The position numbers and the translations under genes are program-made. Positions 47,626-57,443 of a stretch of 64,000 nucleotides of DNA are shown in pieces (the stretch's first letter is position 1; each line of letters opens with the position of its first letter). The stretch is from Parietichytrium sp. I65-24A. Taxonomy: Eukaryota > Sar > Bigyra > Thraustochytrida > Thraustochytriidae. Where the stretch lies: positions 431,315 through 495,314 of the forward strand of contig BLSF01000033.1 of assembly GCA_012862575.1 (NCBI GenBank), given 5' to 3'. Under the pieces are notes generated by a model, which was not told where the DNA came from, did no database searches, and saw nothing but the letters and a program-made list of their open reading frames with translations.

Positions 47626-49773
47626 ATGCTCAGATGCACACGCCAAAGCAGGAATGCGCTCAAAGGCTGCTGGCAGAGCAGTGGTCGGTTTATCTATTCG
47701 AGTTGCGGCAGAGCCGCGGCCCCAACCCGACAGTTTGGAACAAAGTATGACTTCCTCAAGGATCTCTCGGACAAGAGGACGCAAGCGTTCCTGAGGCAAG
47801 AGAGGGAGAATGAAAAACGTCTGAGGAAGCGTCTCCAATTGGACTACTATGCCGACCTTCTCTTGGGGGAAATGGACTCAGTGTACGAGAGTCTCGGGCA
47901 GGAGCAGGAGACAGTCGAGGAGGACGGCCTGCGACTTGGAACTTACACATACCACTTCAAACATTCCAGCGACGGCTCGGTCACCAAAGTCACCCGTCAA
48001 AGAGCTGACAGCCCGAAACAAACTGTTGTCGCTGACTTGGAGTTCGTTCGAAGGTGGATAACAAAGCGTAATCCGATTGCATCTTATATAGAGCTTGGGG
48101 AGCTCAAGGTCTCGATGGACGAGCGATATGTGGCCATCACCGTGAAGATCGGCGCCGCCAGCGAATGGTTTACTCTTCTTGTCAGAGACATGAAGCAGCG
48201 AGGATTTGAGTCACGACAAGAACTTGACAAAGTGCATACAGTTACATGGTACACAGCCTCAGAAACCCCAACCTCGCCAGCTCGGCAGGAGCTCTACTAC
48301 ACAGAGATGGACTCGATGGCGCGGCCATACCGTGTTTTACGGTGCCACGTTCTCAAATCTGGCAGAATAAGCGCCCCTGAGCTCGTGTATGAAGAGATGG
48401 ACGGCAGCTTTACGGTAGACGTGAATACTACAAAGGACGATGCGCACCTCCTCATTAGTTGCAACTCAAAGACCACTTCAGAGGTCTACGTCATCGACGC
48501 TCATGCCAACTTGGAGTGCGTCAGACCGAGGCAGGAGGGAACGCAATATTTCGTTGAGCACGGAAATGGAAAATTCTGGATCGTGTCGAATCACGGATCC
48601 AGTGACGGAGACTATCGAGTCTTTTTCAGCTCCAGCGCCCAGGCGACTTCCTGGACCCTTGTGGGAGACCATCAGACGGACTACAACGTCGAAGAGCTTG
48701 ACATTTTGAAAGATAGGGTTATTACGTTTGAGCGCTCAAAGCGCGATGGCTCACAGATTGTCCGCGTAGCCGATGACGAAGGGAGGGAACAAAGCAGTTT
48801 TTGTATGGACGACTTTCACCTGTTCTACGATCCTCAAGCAAATCCGTCCTTCGGTTCTTCGGAGCTGCACATGAATGTCTACTCGCCTAGCACCCCGTCC
48901 GCGCTGCTGCGCATCGACCTCACTGATCCTCAAAATCTTGATCTGACGAAGCTTAACAATCTTCAGAGATTGCCGGAAGTGCAGGTAGAGAGGACTGTAG
49001 TGCAAGATGTTCCGGTCACGCTTGTCTACAAGCCCTCCGTCACGAGGAATGGCCAAAATCCTCTCCTTATGAATGCATATGGTGCATATGGAATTAGCTT
49101 GCAGCCCTACTTTGACCCAGCCACAGCGGCATTGGTTTGCAAAGGCTGGGTGATTGCGTTTGCCCATGTTCGTGGGGGCTTGGAGCGTGGGAGACGCTGG
49201 TATCGGGATGGCAAGCTCATGCACAAGTGGAACAGCGCTTTGGACCTGATTGCAGCCACCGCAGGCCTTCACGAACTTGGGTGGAGTAGTCCGGAACTCA
49301 CCACTGGCAAGTCGTGGAGTGCGGGCGGAGTGACTTTTGGAGCGGCTGTGAATAAAAGACCTGATCTATTTCGCGCCATTGTCCTTCGCTCACCATTCCT
49401 GAACGTCCTTGACACGATGCTAGATGACTCACTTCCGTTGACGAAAGCAGAATACGACGAATGGGGGAATCCAAGTGTGGACTCGAGCTACTTGGAATAT
49501 ATCCGAACTTATGACCCTGTCTTGAACCTAGAAACAGCCTGTAGCCGTCTTCCTTCAGTTCTAATAACGTGCTCTTTGAATGATCAACGTGTGCCTTACT
49601 GGGGCATTTGTGAATACGTCAGCAGACTGAGGCAGCTCGGGAAAAATGCGCCAGAGGCCGTGATTCTAAAATGGCACGAGGACCAAAGCCACTTTGGCCA
49701 CGGCGAAGGCGCCGATATGTTTTTCGACCGCGCTTATGAAAATGCATTTCTCTTTCGATCGATCTCAAAATGA
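47626..49773 (+). CDS. Prolyl-oligopeptidase family (S9A) hydrolase, PREPL-like, probably mitochondrial
   Basis: 715 residues from ATG at 47626 (the frame runs 15 bases further upstream without ATG). The N-terminus 'MLRCTRQSRNALKGCWQSS' is Arg-rich and lacks acidic residues, typical of a mitochondrial presequence. An N-terminal propeller is followed by an alpha/beta hydrolase domain with the S9A hallmark 'NPLLMNAYGAYG', 'FAHVRGGLERGRRWYRDGK', nucleophile region 'SWSAGGVTFGAAVNKRP', 'LNDQRVPYWG' (Asp) and 'DQSHFGHGEG' (His), so the Ser-Asp-His triad appears complete. The SAGGV context and 'RSPFLNVLDTMLDDSLPLTKAEYDEWGNP' resemble PREPL more than oligopeptidase B (GGSAGG). PREPL in animals has weak peptidase and thioesterase activity in mitochondria and cytosol. 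Oligopeptidase B remains an alternative. No intron. Confidence 0.85.
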   Translation: MLRCTRQSRNALKGCWQSSGRFIYSSCGRAAAPTRQFGTKYDFLKDLSDKRTQAFLRQERENEKRLRKRLQLDYYADLLLGEMDSVYESLGQEQETVEEDGLRLGTYTYHFKHSSDGSVTKVTRQRADSPKQTVVADLEFVRRWITKRNPIASYIELGELKVSMDERYVAITVKIGAASEWFTLLVRDMKQRGFESRQELDKVHTVTWYTASETPTSPARQELYYTEMDSMARPYRVLRCHVLKSGRISAPELVYEEMDGSFTVDVNTTKDDAHLLISCNSKTTSEVYVIDAHANLECVRPRQEGTQYFVEHGNGKFWIVSNHGSSDGDYRVFFSSSAQATSWTLVGDHQTDYNVEELDILKDRVITFERSKRDGSQIVRVADDEGREQSSFCMDDFHLFYDPQANPSFGSSELHMNVYSPSTPSALLRIDLTDPQNLDLTKLNNLQRLPEVQVERTVVQDVPVTLVYKPSVTRNGQNPLLMNAYGAYGISLQPYFDPATAALVCKGWVIAFAHVRGGLERGRRWYRDGKLMHKWNSALDLIAATAGLHELGWSSPELTTGKSWSAGGVTFGAAVNKRPDLFRAIVLRSPFLNVLDTMLDDSLPLTKAEYDEWGNPSVDSSYLEYIRTYDPVLNLETACSRLPSVLITCSLNDQRVPYWGICEYVSRLRQLGKNAPEAVILKWHEDQSHFGHGEGADMFFDRAYENAFLFRSISK

Positions 49774-50025
49774 GCTGCTGGGCAGGAATGTGTACACATG
49801 AAAATTTGCAGTAAATATCACATACGTTTACTATCAACTCGACACGAAAGGGTTGGCTATTCAAGAATAAAGAACTTTGTTACCGTCGCGAGTCCATCGT
49901 GTCTCTAGCTCCAGTAGAGAGAGAGAATCCAGCCACATGGATTTCACTTTGTGCACATCTTGTCTAACAGTAGGTCTGATGCAAACAGACACGACAACTT
50001 TCTTCGTCGAGATGTTTGGTACTTG

Positions 50026-51246
50026 TTACAGATAAGCAACATGCGAATTTCCTTTCAGTAGCTGTGACTCCTCGTCTGTATTCGCAGTGCTCGTTGATGA
50101 TTCCGAGAGGCCCTGATGCCCACTTGGAAAGACTAATGGTTTATCTGGAGCAGAGAAGAATGTTTCGCTGTCAATGGAGAGACGCCGGGCAGATTGGACC
50201 TCAGCCCGCCCGCGTTGCAATAAGATAGACCCGCATATAGCAACCATTACTCCGCCTACGAACAGCAAGACGCGGTCGCCTGATTGCAGGGAAGAGAATT
50301 CTTCAAAGTAGAAGATGCCACCCAGAATGGAGAGCAAGGTGTTTGTAACGGTGAGCCACGGCACCACGAGTAACGCTTCCCCCACAGCAAGCGCCATATT
50401 GAGACTCACAAGAGCCGAGAGTGCAGCGGTGAGAAAGACCAAGAGAATGACGTAAGTTGACACTGAAGTCAAAAGGCTGTGAGCCTGAGGGCTCTTCAGG
50501 CCTTCCTGTGTGTTTGCCACCAAGTCAATGAGCTCTACAATGCACTTCCCAAGCAAAACGGAAATACTGCCGCTTGTTGCGGAAAGAATTGTCCAAGTGA
50601 GAGCGTGGACGGTGTGGCCGCGCCCGACTGCTCGGACCCCATGAAAGATCGACGCGCACAACAGCAAGCCTATGAAACCGCAGTATACGAGAAACCAAGG
50701 GCGAGAAAAGTGATTGATAAATACCGGGATTGTCCAGGGCTCATCTTCGCCCGCGGAGAGCGCTGTGGCGTTCGCAACGACAACGAGCGCGCTTCCTAAA
50801 ATGACCAACAACGTAGAAAAAAAATCTCTGAGAGTGAACTGTTCACCAAGGATCAAAGACGAGAAAGCTGCGTTGGAGACCAGCGAGAACAAACTCAGCA
50901 CGGCCCATACCACCTGCTCGAGATACGACAAGGAAATCATATTTAAGACCTGACCAGCCAAGAAGCTCACCACCCCGATGACCCACGTAACGTTAGCTCC
51001 GCTCAGGACTTTCATGGACGTCGCTCTAGTCTGCTTAAAATCCTCAAAGATGGACTCTCTCCGAGCGCCAAAGTGCTTGTGCCCATTCTCGTGCTCGTGG
51101 CCTTCATCGTCCCGCGGCGTGGACACCAATATCTCGTGGTCTTTGGCAGTCACGACGGACTTCATCAGAATCTGCCCCAGGTTCGACAGTGTGGCTGAAG
51201 CGAAGCATATCGCGACGCCTACGAGCAGCTCGCTGCTGTTGCCCAT
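50026..51246 (-). CDS. NIPA-type DMT-superfamily transporter (putative magnesium transporter)
   Basis: 406 residues from ATG at 51246. About nine hydrophobic helices, starting 'ELLVGVAICFASATLSNLGQILMKS', then a His-rich cytosolic loop ('DEGHEHENGHKHFG'), 'WVIGVVSFLAGQVLNMISLSYLEQVVWAVLSLFSLVSNAAFSSLILGEQFT' region, and a final 'VLLFVGGVMVAICGSILLQ'. The order of helices, the 'LG...L.K' first-helix pattern, and 'LGEQFTLRDFFSTLLVILGSALVV' fit the NIPA branch of drug/metabolite transporters. NIPA proteins move Mg2+ at plasma or endosomal membranes; the His-rich loop might sense a divalent metal (inference). A Ser-rich tail follows. Substrate not proven by sequence. Confidence 0.8.
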   Translation of the reverse strand: MGNSSELLVGVAICFASATLSNLGQILMKSVVTAKDHEILVSTPRDDEGHEHENGHKHFGARRESIFEDFKQTRATSMKVLSGANVTWVIGVVSFLAGQVLNMISLSYLEQVVWAVLSLFSLVSNAAFSSLILGEQFTLRDFFSTLLVILGSALVVVANATALSAGEDEPWTIPVFINHFSRPWFLVYCGFIGLLLCASIFHGVRAVGRGHTVHALTWTILSATSGSISVLLGKCIVELIDLVANTQEGLKSPQAHSLLTSVSTYVILLVFLTAALSALVSLNMALAVGEALLVVPWLTVTNTLLSILGGIFYFEEFSSLQSGDRVLLFVGGVMVAICGSILLQRGRAEVQSARRLSIDSETFFSAPDKPLVFPSGHQGLSESSTSTANTDEESQLLKGNSHVAYL

Positions 51247-52064
51247 CTCGCCAGGAACGGCCCACTCTCAAACCTCGAGAAAGGCTCTCTCTGGCAGTAC
51301 TTACGCCCCCACCAGCCCACCAGCCCACCAGCCCACCACCCTCAACGAGACAACAAGCAGACTCGCTGTAAGAAGCGCGAGAAGCTCTGAGTGGGGAGGC
51401 GAACCATAGTGAGCAGTGTGAGCAGCTGTAACCCCCAGCCATAGTGGGGTGCGATAAACCGGGATTAATAACTCGTACGGAAAATCCTGGAGTGAGCAAA
51501 GCCACAGTCAATCAGTCAATCCTCGATTTTGAGGTCGTTCTACTAGTTAGCAGCTTTGGCCAAAGTCCACCAGAATTCGGAAGACAGACGTGTAACTTGT
51601 CTATTTTGCTTTGTGAATCCTTGCGGCCGAAGCAGCTGTTTACAGCTGCTCGTTTATTTGCTTCCGTTTACTATTCTGGCTGGTCGTATGCTGGGATGGT
51701 ACCACGGATCTTCATGTCGAACTATGAGCCATTTCATTTCTTGGTTCCCACCACGCCATGTCTTCACTGTCACTGTCAGTCCCCTTTGAGCTCACATTCA
51801 AGGGCCACGTTTGGGTTGCACGACTTCACAAATATCATCTGCTTCGAGGAAGCCAGGTAAGGGTTCTTTGCCAACGCCCGACGGGTTGCTGATATTGCTT
51901 TGGCGTCCCCCTTGAAAGTGCGTAAGGCGCCATCTTTCCTTCATAGTTCTTCAAGAATCGACAAGAGAAGCCACCATGAACGAGCACAAATAAAAAGATA
52001 AGATATATATCAGGGGCGAAGAACGACTTCTGCAAATTCTTTCAATCAAGAGACAGAAGCGCAG
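51247..52064. other. Intergenic region between NIPA and DUG2 genes
   Basis: About 820 bases. CCACCAGCCCA is repeated about three times at 51308-51340 just upstream of the NIPA start. A 138-codon plus-strand frame (51444-51860) shows no family feature and is not called. Confidence 0.45.
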
Positions 52065-54812
52065 TTACTCAAAGTTACTCAAGATTTCTTGGACTACTTG
52101 TTTGCCTTGCAACAAATTCTGCACGCTGATTCTCTCGTTCGGCAAATGGGCGCTATCGGTTGCTTGGCCCATGGGTAGATGGATAACGGGTGCGTTCAAA
52201 GCAGTGCCAAGATACGCGGAAATGCCACCATAGCTTCCACCTTCGCGCACAAGCAAAGGTTTTTGGTGCCACACCTCTTCAATGGCATTCTGTGCCAACT
52301 GGAAAAGCTCTCCATTCGTTTCTCCAAGCCACCAGTCGCTGACTTGCTTAACGTCAATGCTAAGCGAGTTTGGTGTTCCAAGCTTGGCGAAAGCAGAGGT
52401 CAAATGATCCCTGAGAACGCCTTCAACTGTTGCAGGATCCTGGTCTGGGACAAAATGCAGGCTGAGGCGAGCGGATGCCGAGGACGGAATTCTTCGAAAG
52501 TGTTGCGGCAAGTTCGAGGTGGTAAGCGAACTTACTGACACTGACGGCTCGCACCACCGAGATTTCAAGACCTTGACAGGGTCATCAAACTGCAGCGAGG
52601 CCACTCCAATTTCTTCAGAGTAGCTTTTCAGGTTCAACTTGATCCTCTCAAAGCTCTCGTGCTCCAAGCTGGACACTTCACGCACACCTTCGAGCAACCC
52701 CTCGATAACAATACGACCGCGCTGATCAGTGAGCGAATTGAGAACGCTGACGAGGTCCTTGCTTGGTTCAAATACACAGCCGCCGTGCACACCAGCATGC
52801 AGTTCCATAGTTGGCCCGGACACGCGTATAGAAAAATCAATCACGCCGCGCATCCCATACGTCAAACAAGGCGTCACATCATCGATCCAGTAGTTGTTAG
52901 AGATAATGATCCCTGCAGTGTTCTCAAAGTAAGACTTATTGGCCTCAATGACTCCAGCAAAACCCCTCGAGTGCAAACCGATACCACACTCCTCTTGCCC
53001 TTCAAAGATGAAGGTCACGTCACAGGGCAGATTTTGCGCCGCGTGAAGACTCTTGGCCGCAAAGAAGCAAGCGAGCATGGGGCCCTTGTTATCAGTGCAT
53101 CCACGACCGTACAAATACCCATTCCGGCCGGACATCTCCCATGGATCTGTCTCCCAGTTTGCAGCTGCTGCGTCAACGACATCGTAATGACCATAGAACA
53201 CAAGACGCTTGGGCGGTGTATCAGCGGCGGCTCCTTCACGAGGGCGATTAGCCTTCAAGGTTGCAAGGAGAACAGGAAGCAATGGGCTGTGGTCACGCTG
53301 AGTCGAACTCTCATCAAATGCCATCTTCACAGAGGAACAGCCGAATTTCTCAAGTAGCCTAGCCAATACTCTTGCACAAAACCAACACTCCTCCAGGAAG
53401 GACGGGTTCGCACTTATGCTCCGAATTCTGATCAGTTCGCGCAAGGTCTCTAAAAGAACGTCTTCGCAGGTTTCGTCAATGGCAAGGGAGTCCAAATTCG
53501 TCTCGATTCCCAAAAGCCTTTCCTCGACTCCAGCTTGAGACCCAAGACTCCTCGTTGACAACATCACATTCGGTACGGAGGGACGAATGCTGTAAGAGAC
53601 TACGGCCCCGGTGGAGGTTCCGCACGCGATTAAAGATTTGGACTGCTTCGCAAAAGATGCAAACCTTCGCCTCCTGTTGTCTTCTTTCACTGCCGGTGAA
53701 GTCGTCCACTTGGATGCGAACGGCGTCGCAATCGCAAATATCTGCCCGTGTTGATTTGAGAAGCGGTGGGTGAGTTGGAATGTTCTCAAGCTCCAGAGAC
53801 AGAGTGTGCCATCTGCCAAGCCAGAGCACAAGACGGGCTTTACAGAGTTTACGACCGCGAGTGTTAACACCGGGGCGGAGCAGAGCAACACACGTCTGCA
53901 AGCACGCGAGCTGATGTCCCAAACGCGGACGGTGCAGTCCAGGCCGCCGGAGAAGACTGACACAGCGCTCATGCACAGCGCGTAAACAGACGCCCTGTGG
54001 CCAACCAAAACGTCAACGAGCTCGTTTTCAACATTCCAAAATTTTACGAGCCCGTCACCGCCAGCGCTAACGATCCAGTCTTCGCAAGCAACGATAGCAT
54101 GGACATACCCCAAGTGAGTGGTGTGCCTCCGTGAACCAAAATCGGCCAAATTTGGCTCCGTAGAACCAGAGGACACATTGAACGAAGGGAAGCGATCCGG
54201 GTCGGAGAACAAGATGCGAGCTCTTTCATCCGCCTCTTGAATATCGAAGAATACTTTAAATCGCTCATTTTTAGCCCATTCCGTCGGCAACGCTATGGAG
54301 CGGATGCAACAATCTTGAGATCCAATGATGAGTCGATTTGTCGAACTGTGGACGACAAGCGTCAAAATGTGGCCGGCGTCTGGGACGGCCAGGCGGTAAG
54401 CCGGCTTGAGGCGGATTCCTTGCTCCAGGTCAACTCGCCAAGCGTACACAGTGTTGTCCGTGCATGCGATGAAGAGCATTTGAGTTTGTTCGCAAATTGT
54501 CATTGCTAAGGTCCCGCCCTCCGTAGCATAGACCTTAAGTCGCTTCCAGACATTCAGGTCCCAGATGCAAAGGTTCCCCGCGCCAGCGCCGTCCGCACTA
54601 AAGAGGTACGACCCCAGAACTGCGACTGCCAAGATCGGATTACTGTGCGTATCGCGCATCACATGCTCAGGGTAGGACGAATCGACGGGAAGCGGTGGTG
54701 GGGCAATGCTCAGATCTTTGCCGGAGCCGGTTGGAGAAAAACGACGGAGGTACAGACGTGAAGGGTGTGCCCTCAAAAACAGAAAGCGGCGAGATAGCAG
54801 TTCCAGCGGCAT
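52065..54812 (-). CDS. DUG2: DUG2-type WD40 + M20 metallopeptidase, glutathione degradation
   Basis: Reading from ATG at 54812 gives 915 residues; the frame opens a little earlier with GTG but is closed by TGA at 54845-54843. Residues about 60-430 are WD40 repeats ('GNLCIWDLNVWKRL', 'DNTVYAWRVDL', 'GDGLVKFWNVEN', 'GLDCTVRVWDISS', 'DGTLCLWSLR'). From about 460 is an M20 peptidase: 'FYGHYDVVDA', 'YLYGRGCTDNKGP', 'FEGQEECGIGL', and a terminal His segment 'VIHLPMGQATDSAHLP', supplying the di-zinc ligands. This two-domain arrangement is specific to yeast Dug2, which with Dug3 forms the gamma-glutamyl-hydrolysing complex that starts glutathione breakdown. DUG3 lies directly upstream on the same strand, overlapping by about 150 bases, so the two may be one gene. 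Confidence 0.88.
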   Translation of the reverse strand: MPLELLSRRFLFLRAHPSRLYLRRFSPTGSGKDLSIAPPPLPVDSSYPEHVMRDTHSNPILAVAVLGSYLFSADGAGAGNLCIWDLNVWKRLKVYATEGGTLAMTICEQTQMLFIACTDNTVYAWRVDLEQGIRLKPAYRLAVPDAGHILTLVVHSSTNRLIIGSQDCCIRSIALPTEWAKNERFKVFFDIQEADERARILFSDPDRFPSFNVSSGSTEPNLADFGSRRHTTHLGYVHAIVACEDWIVSAGGDGLVKFWNVENELVDVLVGHRASVYALCMSAVSVFSGGLDCTVRVWDISSRACRRVLLCSAPVLTLAVVNSVKPVLCSGLADGTLCLWSLRTFQLTHRFSNQHGQIFAIATPFASKWTTSPAVKEDNRRRRFASFAKQSKSLIACGTSTGAVVSYSIRPSVPNVMLSTRSLGSQAGVEERLLGIETNLDSLAIDETCEDVLLETLRELIRIRSISANPSFLEECWFCARVLARLLEKFGCSSVKMAFDESSTQRDHSPLLPVLLATLKANRPREGAAADTPPKRLVFYGHYDVVDAAAANWETDPWEMSGRNGYLYGRGCTDNKGPMLACFFAAKSLHAAQNLPCDVTFIFEGQEECGIGLHSRGFAGVIEANKSYFENTAGIIISNNYWIDDVTPCLTYGMRGVIDFSIRVSGPTMELHAGVHGGCVFEPSKDLVSVLNSLTDQRGRIVIEGLLEGVREVSSLEHESFERIKLNLKSYSEEIGVASLQFDDPVKVLKSRWCEPSVSVSSLTTSNLPQHFRRIPSSASARLSLHFVPDQDPATVEGVLRDHLTSAFAKLGTPNSLSIDVKQVSDWWLGETNGELFQLAQNAIEEVWHQKPLLVREGGSYGGISAYLGTALNAPVIHLPMGQATDSAHLPNERISVQNLLQGKQVVQEILSNFE

Positions 54813-56022
54813 CAGGGATCGGCCCGTCACAGTCGATAGCAGTCATGGACGACCTAGCGCGGTGAAGCATGACGCGAGAAAAGGACTTGAGCCCAAAGCG
54901 CTCCAAGCAGGCATGAAAGCGCTCCACATTTCTAGTTGCCAGTTGGAGCGAGGTACTGTTCAACAAAGACTCCGAAAAAATCACAGGGCTCATGAGCAGA
55001 TGCCCTGAACTGGTCACGAGGACAATATGATTCTGAGGAATAGAGACCCAGTCTGCGCGGGTTTCCGTCAATGGTTCAGATGTCACAATCACGACTTTGT
55101 CTCGGACGTCCCGACGCATCATACGGTATCGCCGGACGTCGTCGTTCCCGCAAGCCGTACAGCCAGTCTCCGAAGGACTAAGGAGCTCTCCGCGGGACGA
55201 CTCGTCCTCGCTGTCATCATCGTCACAAAATGTCCGCGAAAGCTTCTCCTCTGGCTCAAAAGAGGATCCAGATGCAAAATACAACGAGGCCGCACGAGCA
55301 TTATTGCGAGTATGTTCCGGGGCAAATTTGGTCGCATGAACAAAACGGGAAGCCACGATGTTCTCCCCGTCAGACACTACAAAATTGAGCAAAGACACGC
55401 CGTCTACTTGCTCCAGCTCACAGGCGTCACAGAGGATGCGAATGGTGTTCTGGAGCATCTCTTGCAGTTTTGCCGGTGGTAATGGTTTACTTCCGCAGAT
55501 GTCCTCCTCTGAAAGCTGGTTGATAAAGACAGCGAATGCTACTGCGGAGTCTGAGCAGGAGTTCTCAATTGCGTAATTGAAAGCCACGGTGTTTAGGCCT
55601 TGGAGAACGAGTCGCCGGATTTTGCGGAATCCCGACACCTGACCATTGTGCATGAAGAGATACCGACCAAACTCGAACGGATGGCAACTACATTTACAAA
55701 TCCCCATGCCAGGGCCAGCGGCTCTGACGTGCGCGAAAATTAGATGGCTTGCGGTCTTCGCCGCCAGGTTGATTAAATTTCTGTTGTTCCATGCAGGGCC
55801 GACTTCAGCAAAGACGCAAGGAGCGGGGACGCGCTGCCCATCTGGGTACCATCCGAGTCCAAACCCGTCGGCATTCAGCGCACCGATATCATAAACCTGG
55901 CCCCCGCTCCCGCCAAGTCGCTCGCGGGCATCGAAAGATTGTCTGATCACGCTGCGCTCTGGCCGCGTCACCAAATCCGCCACCGTAATAGACGGGCCAA
56001 GGTACGCAGTGAGTCGGCACAT
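54667..56022 (-). CDS. DUG3: DUG3-type class II glutamine amidotransferase, glutathione degradation
   Basis: 451 residues from ATG at 56022. It opens 'MCRLTAYLGPSITVADLVTRP' with nucleophilic Cys2, then 'RSVIRQSFDAR', 'LNADGFGLGWYPDG', 'GPAWNNRNLINLA', 'HLIFAHVRAAGPG', 'CHPFEFGRYLFMHNGQVSGF', and 'SCSDSAVAFAVFINQL', collinear with yeast Dug3. A later 'VVIVTSEPLTETRADWVSIPQN' also matches. An acidic insert 'DDDDSEDESS' is lineage-specific. Dug3 supplies the amidotransferase activity that removes the gamma-glutamyl group of glutathione. The last ~50 residues overlap the 5' end of the DUG2 frame in another frame, and look less conserved, which suggests they may not be the true C-terminus. Confidence 0.9.
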   Translation of the reverse strand: MCRLTAYLGPSITVADLVTRPERSVIRQSFDARERLGGSGGQVYDIGALNADGFGLGWYPDGQRVPAPCVFAEVGPAWNNRNLINLAAKTASHLIFAHVRAAGPGMGICKCSCHPFEFGRYLFMHNGQVSGFRKIRRLVLQGLNTVAFNYAIENSCSDSAVAFAVFINQLSEEDICGSKPLPPAKLQEMLQNTIRILCDACELEQVDGVSLLNFVVSDGENIVASRFVHATKFAPEHTRNNARAASLYFASGSSFEPEEKLSRTFCDDDDSEDESSRGELLSPSETGCTACGNDDVRRYRMMRRDVRDKVVIVTSEPLTETRADWVSIPQNHIVLVTSSGHLLMSPVIFSESLLNSTSLQLATRNVERFHACLERFGLKSFSRVMLHRARSSMTAIDCDGPIPDAAGTAISPLSVFEGTPFTSVPPSFFSNRLRQRSEHCPTTASRRFVLP

Positions 56023-57443
56023 ACTCCACCTTCCGCCCTTGTCTACTGCTGTTGTCTGCTATTATTGGCCTCTCAGGCGGCCTCCGAAGCAGCCGGACTC
56101 TGAGTACGCGTGGTACGCAAGTGGTACGCGAGTGGTACGCGAGGGGGGGTGCGCTGCGTCTTTTAACGTTCGCAGAACTGGCACAGCAATGCACATCAGC
56201 CCACACGGCATCCACACTGTTGTTGTTCACACTGTTGTTCACACAGTCCACACTGTCGATTCGTGGGATCCCGCACTCGGCGATTTCAGGCCTAGGAACG
56301 AATAGTGCATCCATAGGATCGCGAAAAACTGGGATGCCACCAAATGACACCACATTCATCCACATTCACCACATTGACTTTGTGAGGACGCAACAAACTC
56401 AACAAACACACAATTAGATTATTAGATGTTGGCTATGTGGCCATCGTAGCCATCGTAGCCATCGTGGCCATCGGGGAGTTTCCTGTAGCGAATGAAGCAT
56501 GACTCATACCACAGTGCTATGCAGCTGCTACTACGTGAGCGACTCTAGCCTCATATAGCATTATATGATGTATTCTAGCGTGTTCTAGCGTTTTATAGCG
56601 TCGGTGGATTCGAAGCGTTCCACAAATGGGTTCCGCAATTACAACCGTTGTGGAGCGTTGCACCCCACCTTCCCATAGGGTTTGTTTACGCTGCACTTCG
56701 TGGCTTCACTGCCAGTGGGAGCGTTGTCTCACAGGCTCCGAAGCATTGATTTGAGAACATAAGCTTATCAATCGGATTGAAGAAAGACCAAGAATCAGTG
56801 AGTGAAAACGAAAGCGAAAGAGGAAGTGGAGAAATGAATTGTGGGCAAGAGACACCTGCAGTCTCGTAAAGTGCAGGCAACGCAGAGCTACGCATGTCCC
56901 ACGTTTACGAGAACTCACAGTTCACAAGTCACAAGTCACAATCTACAACTCACAATCTACAATTCACAATTCAGAATAGAAATTGGAATAGTATTCCAAG
57001 TTGCGCGGACCTTGTGTTGGACAAGGCGAAAGCCACAAACTCATTGGCGTTCGGTTGCCAATTTTCGAAGCAAGATTTGAGACTTTCTACAGCGCTGCTC
57101 ACGTTCAGCTGAGCACAGCACTCTCGACAGGGGACTTGGCGCCTGACTTCCAGAGCCCCGTTCGAGCGAGGAAGCAAACCCGTTCAGTTCTTCGCTCACC
57201 GACTTAGGCAAAGACACACACACACGCTCAGTCGCTCATACCTCGCCAGCAAAGCACGGGAGCGTCCCTCGGCGACAAGGGCAGCGCAGCTCGTCTCGCG
57301 GCGCTATGCTCCGCTGGCGCTGAGCAGGCGCATCTCGGCGGGCTTGGTTTTGCACGGACTCGGTGTGATCATCATCATCATCGTCATCGTCATCGTCGTC
57401 GTCGTCGGAGCAGACTGCGACTGCGACTGACTGGCAAAAGTTG
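56023..57443. other. Repeat-rich divergent region between DUG3 and IQ-motif genes
   Basis: 1.4 kb of promoter and leader sequence. Tandem tracts: GTGGTACGC(A/G)A three times at 56109-56140; TTGTTCACACTG-type words at 56215-56245; CCATCG(T)AGC four times at 56440-56475; TTCTAGCG-type words at 56573-56600; CACAA(T/G)(T/C) words at 56925-56980; and a GTC/ATC triplet run at 57366-57410 just before the IQ-protein start. No gene recognised. Confidence 0.55.
57366..57410 (+). repeat. (ATC/GTC)n triplet repeat in the IQ-protein leader
   Basis: Fourteen or so triplets changing from ATC to GTC, ending about 35 bases before the ATG at 57444. Likely 5' untranslated. Confidence 0.75.

Noticed and set aside
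51444-51860. 138-codon plus-strand frame between the NIPA and DUG2 genes
   Set aside because: No recognisable motif, low-complexity ends, lies across a divergent leader region.
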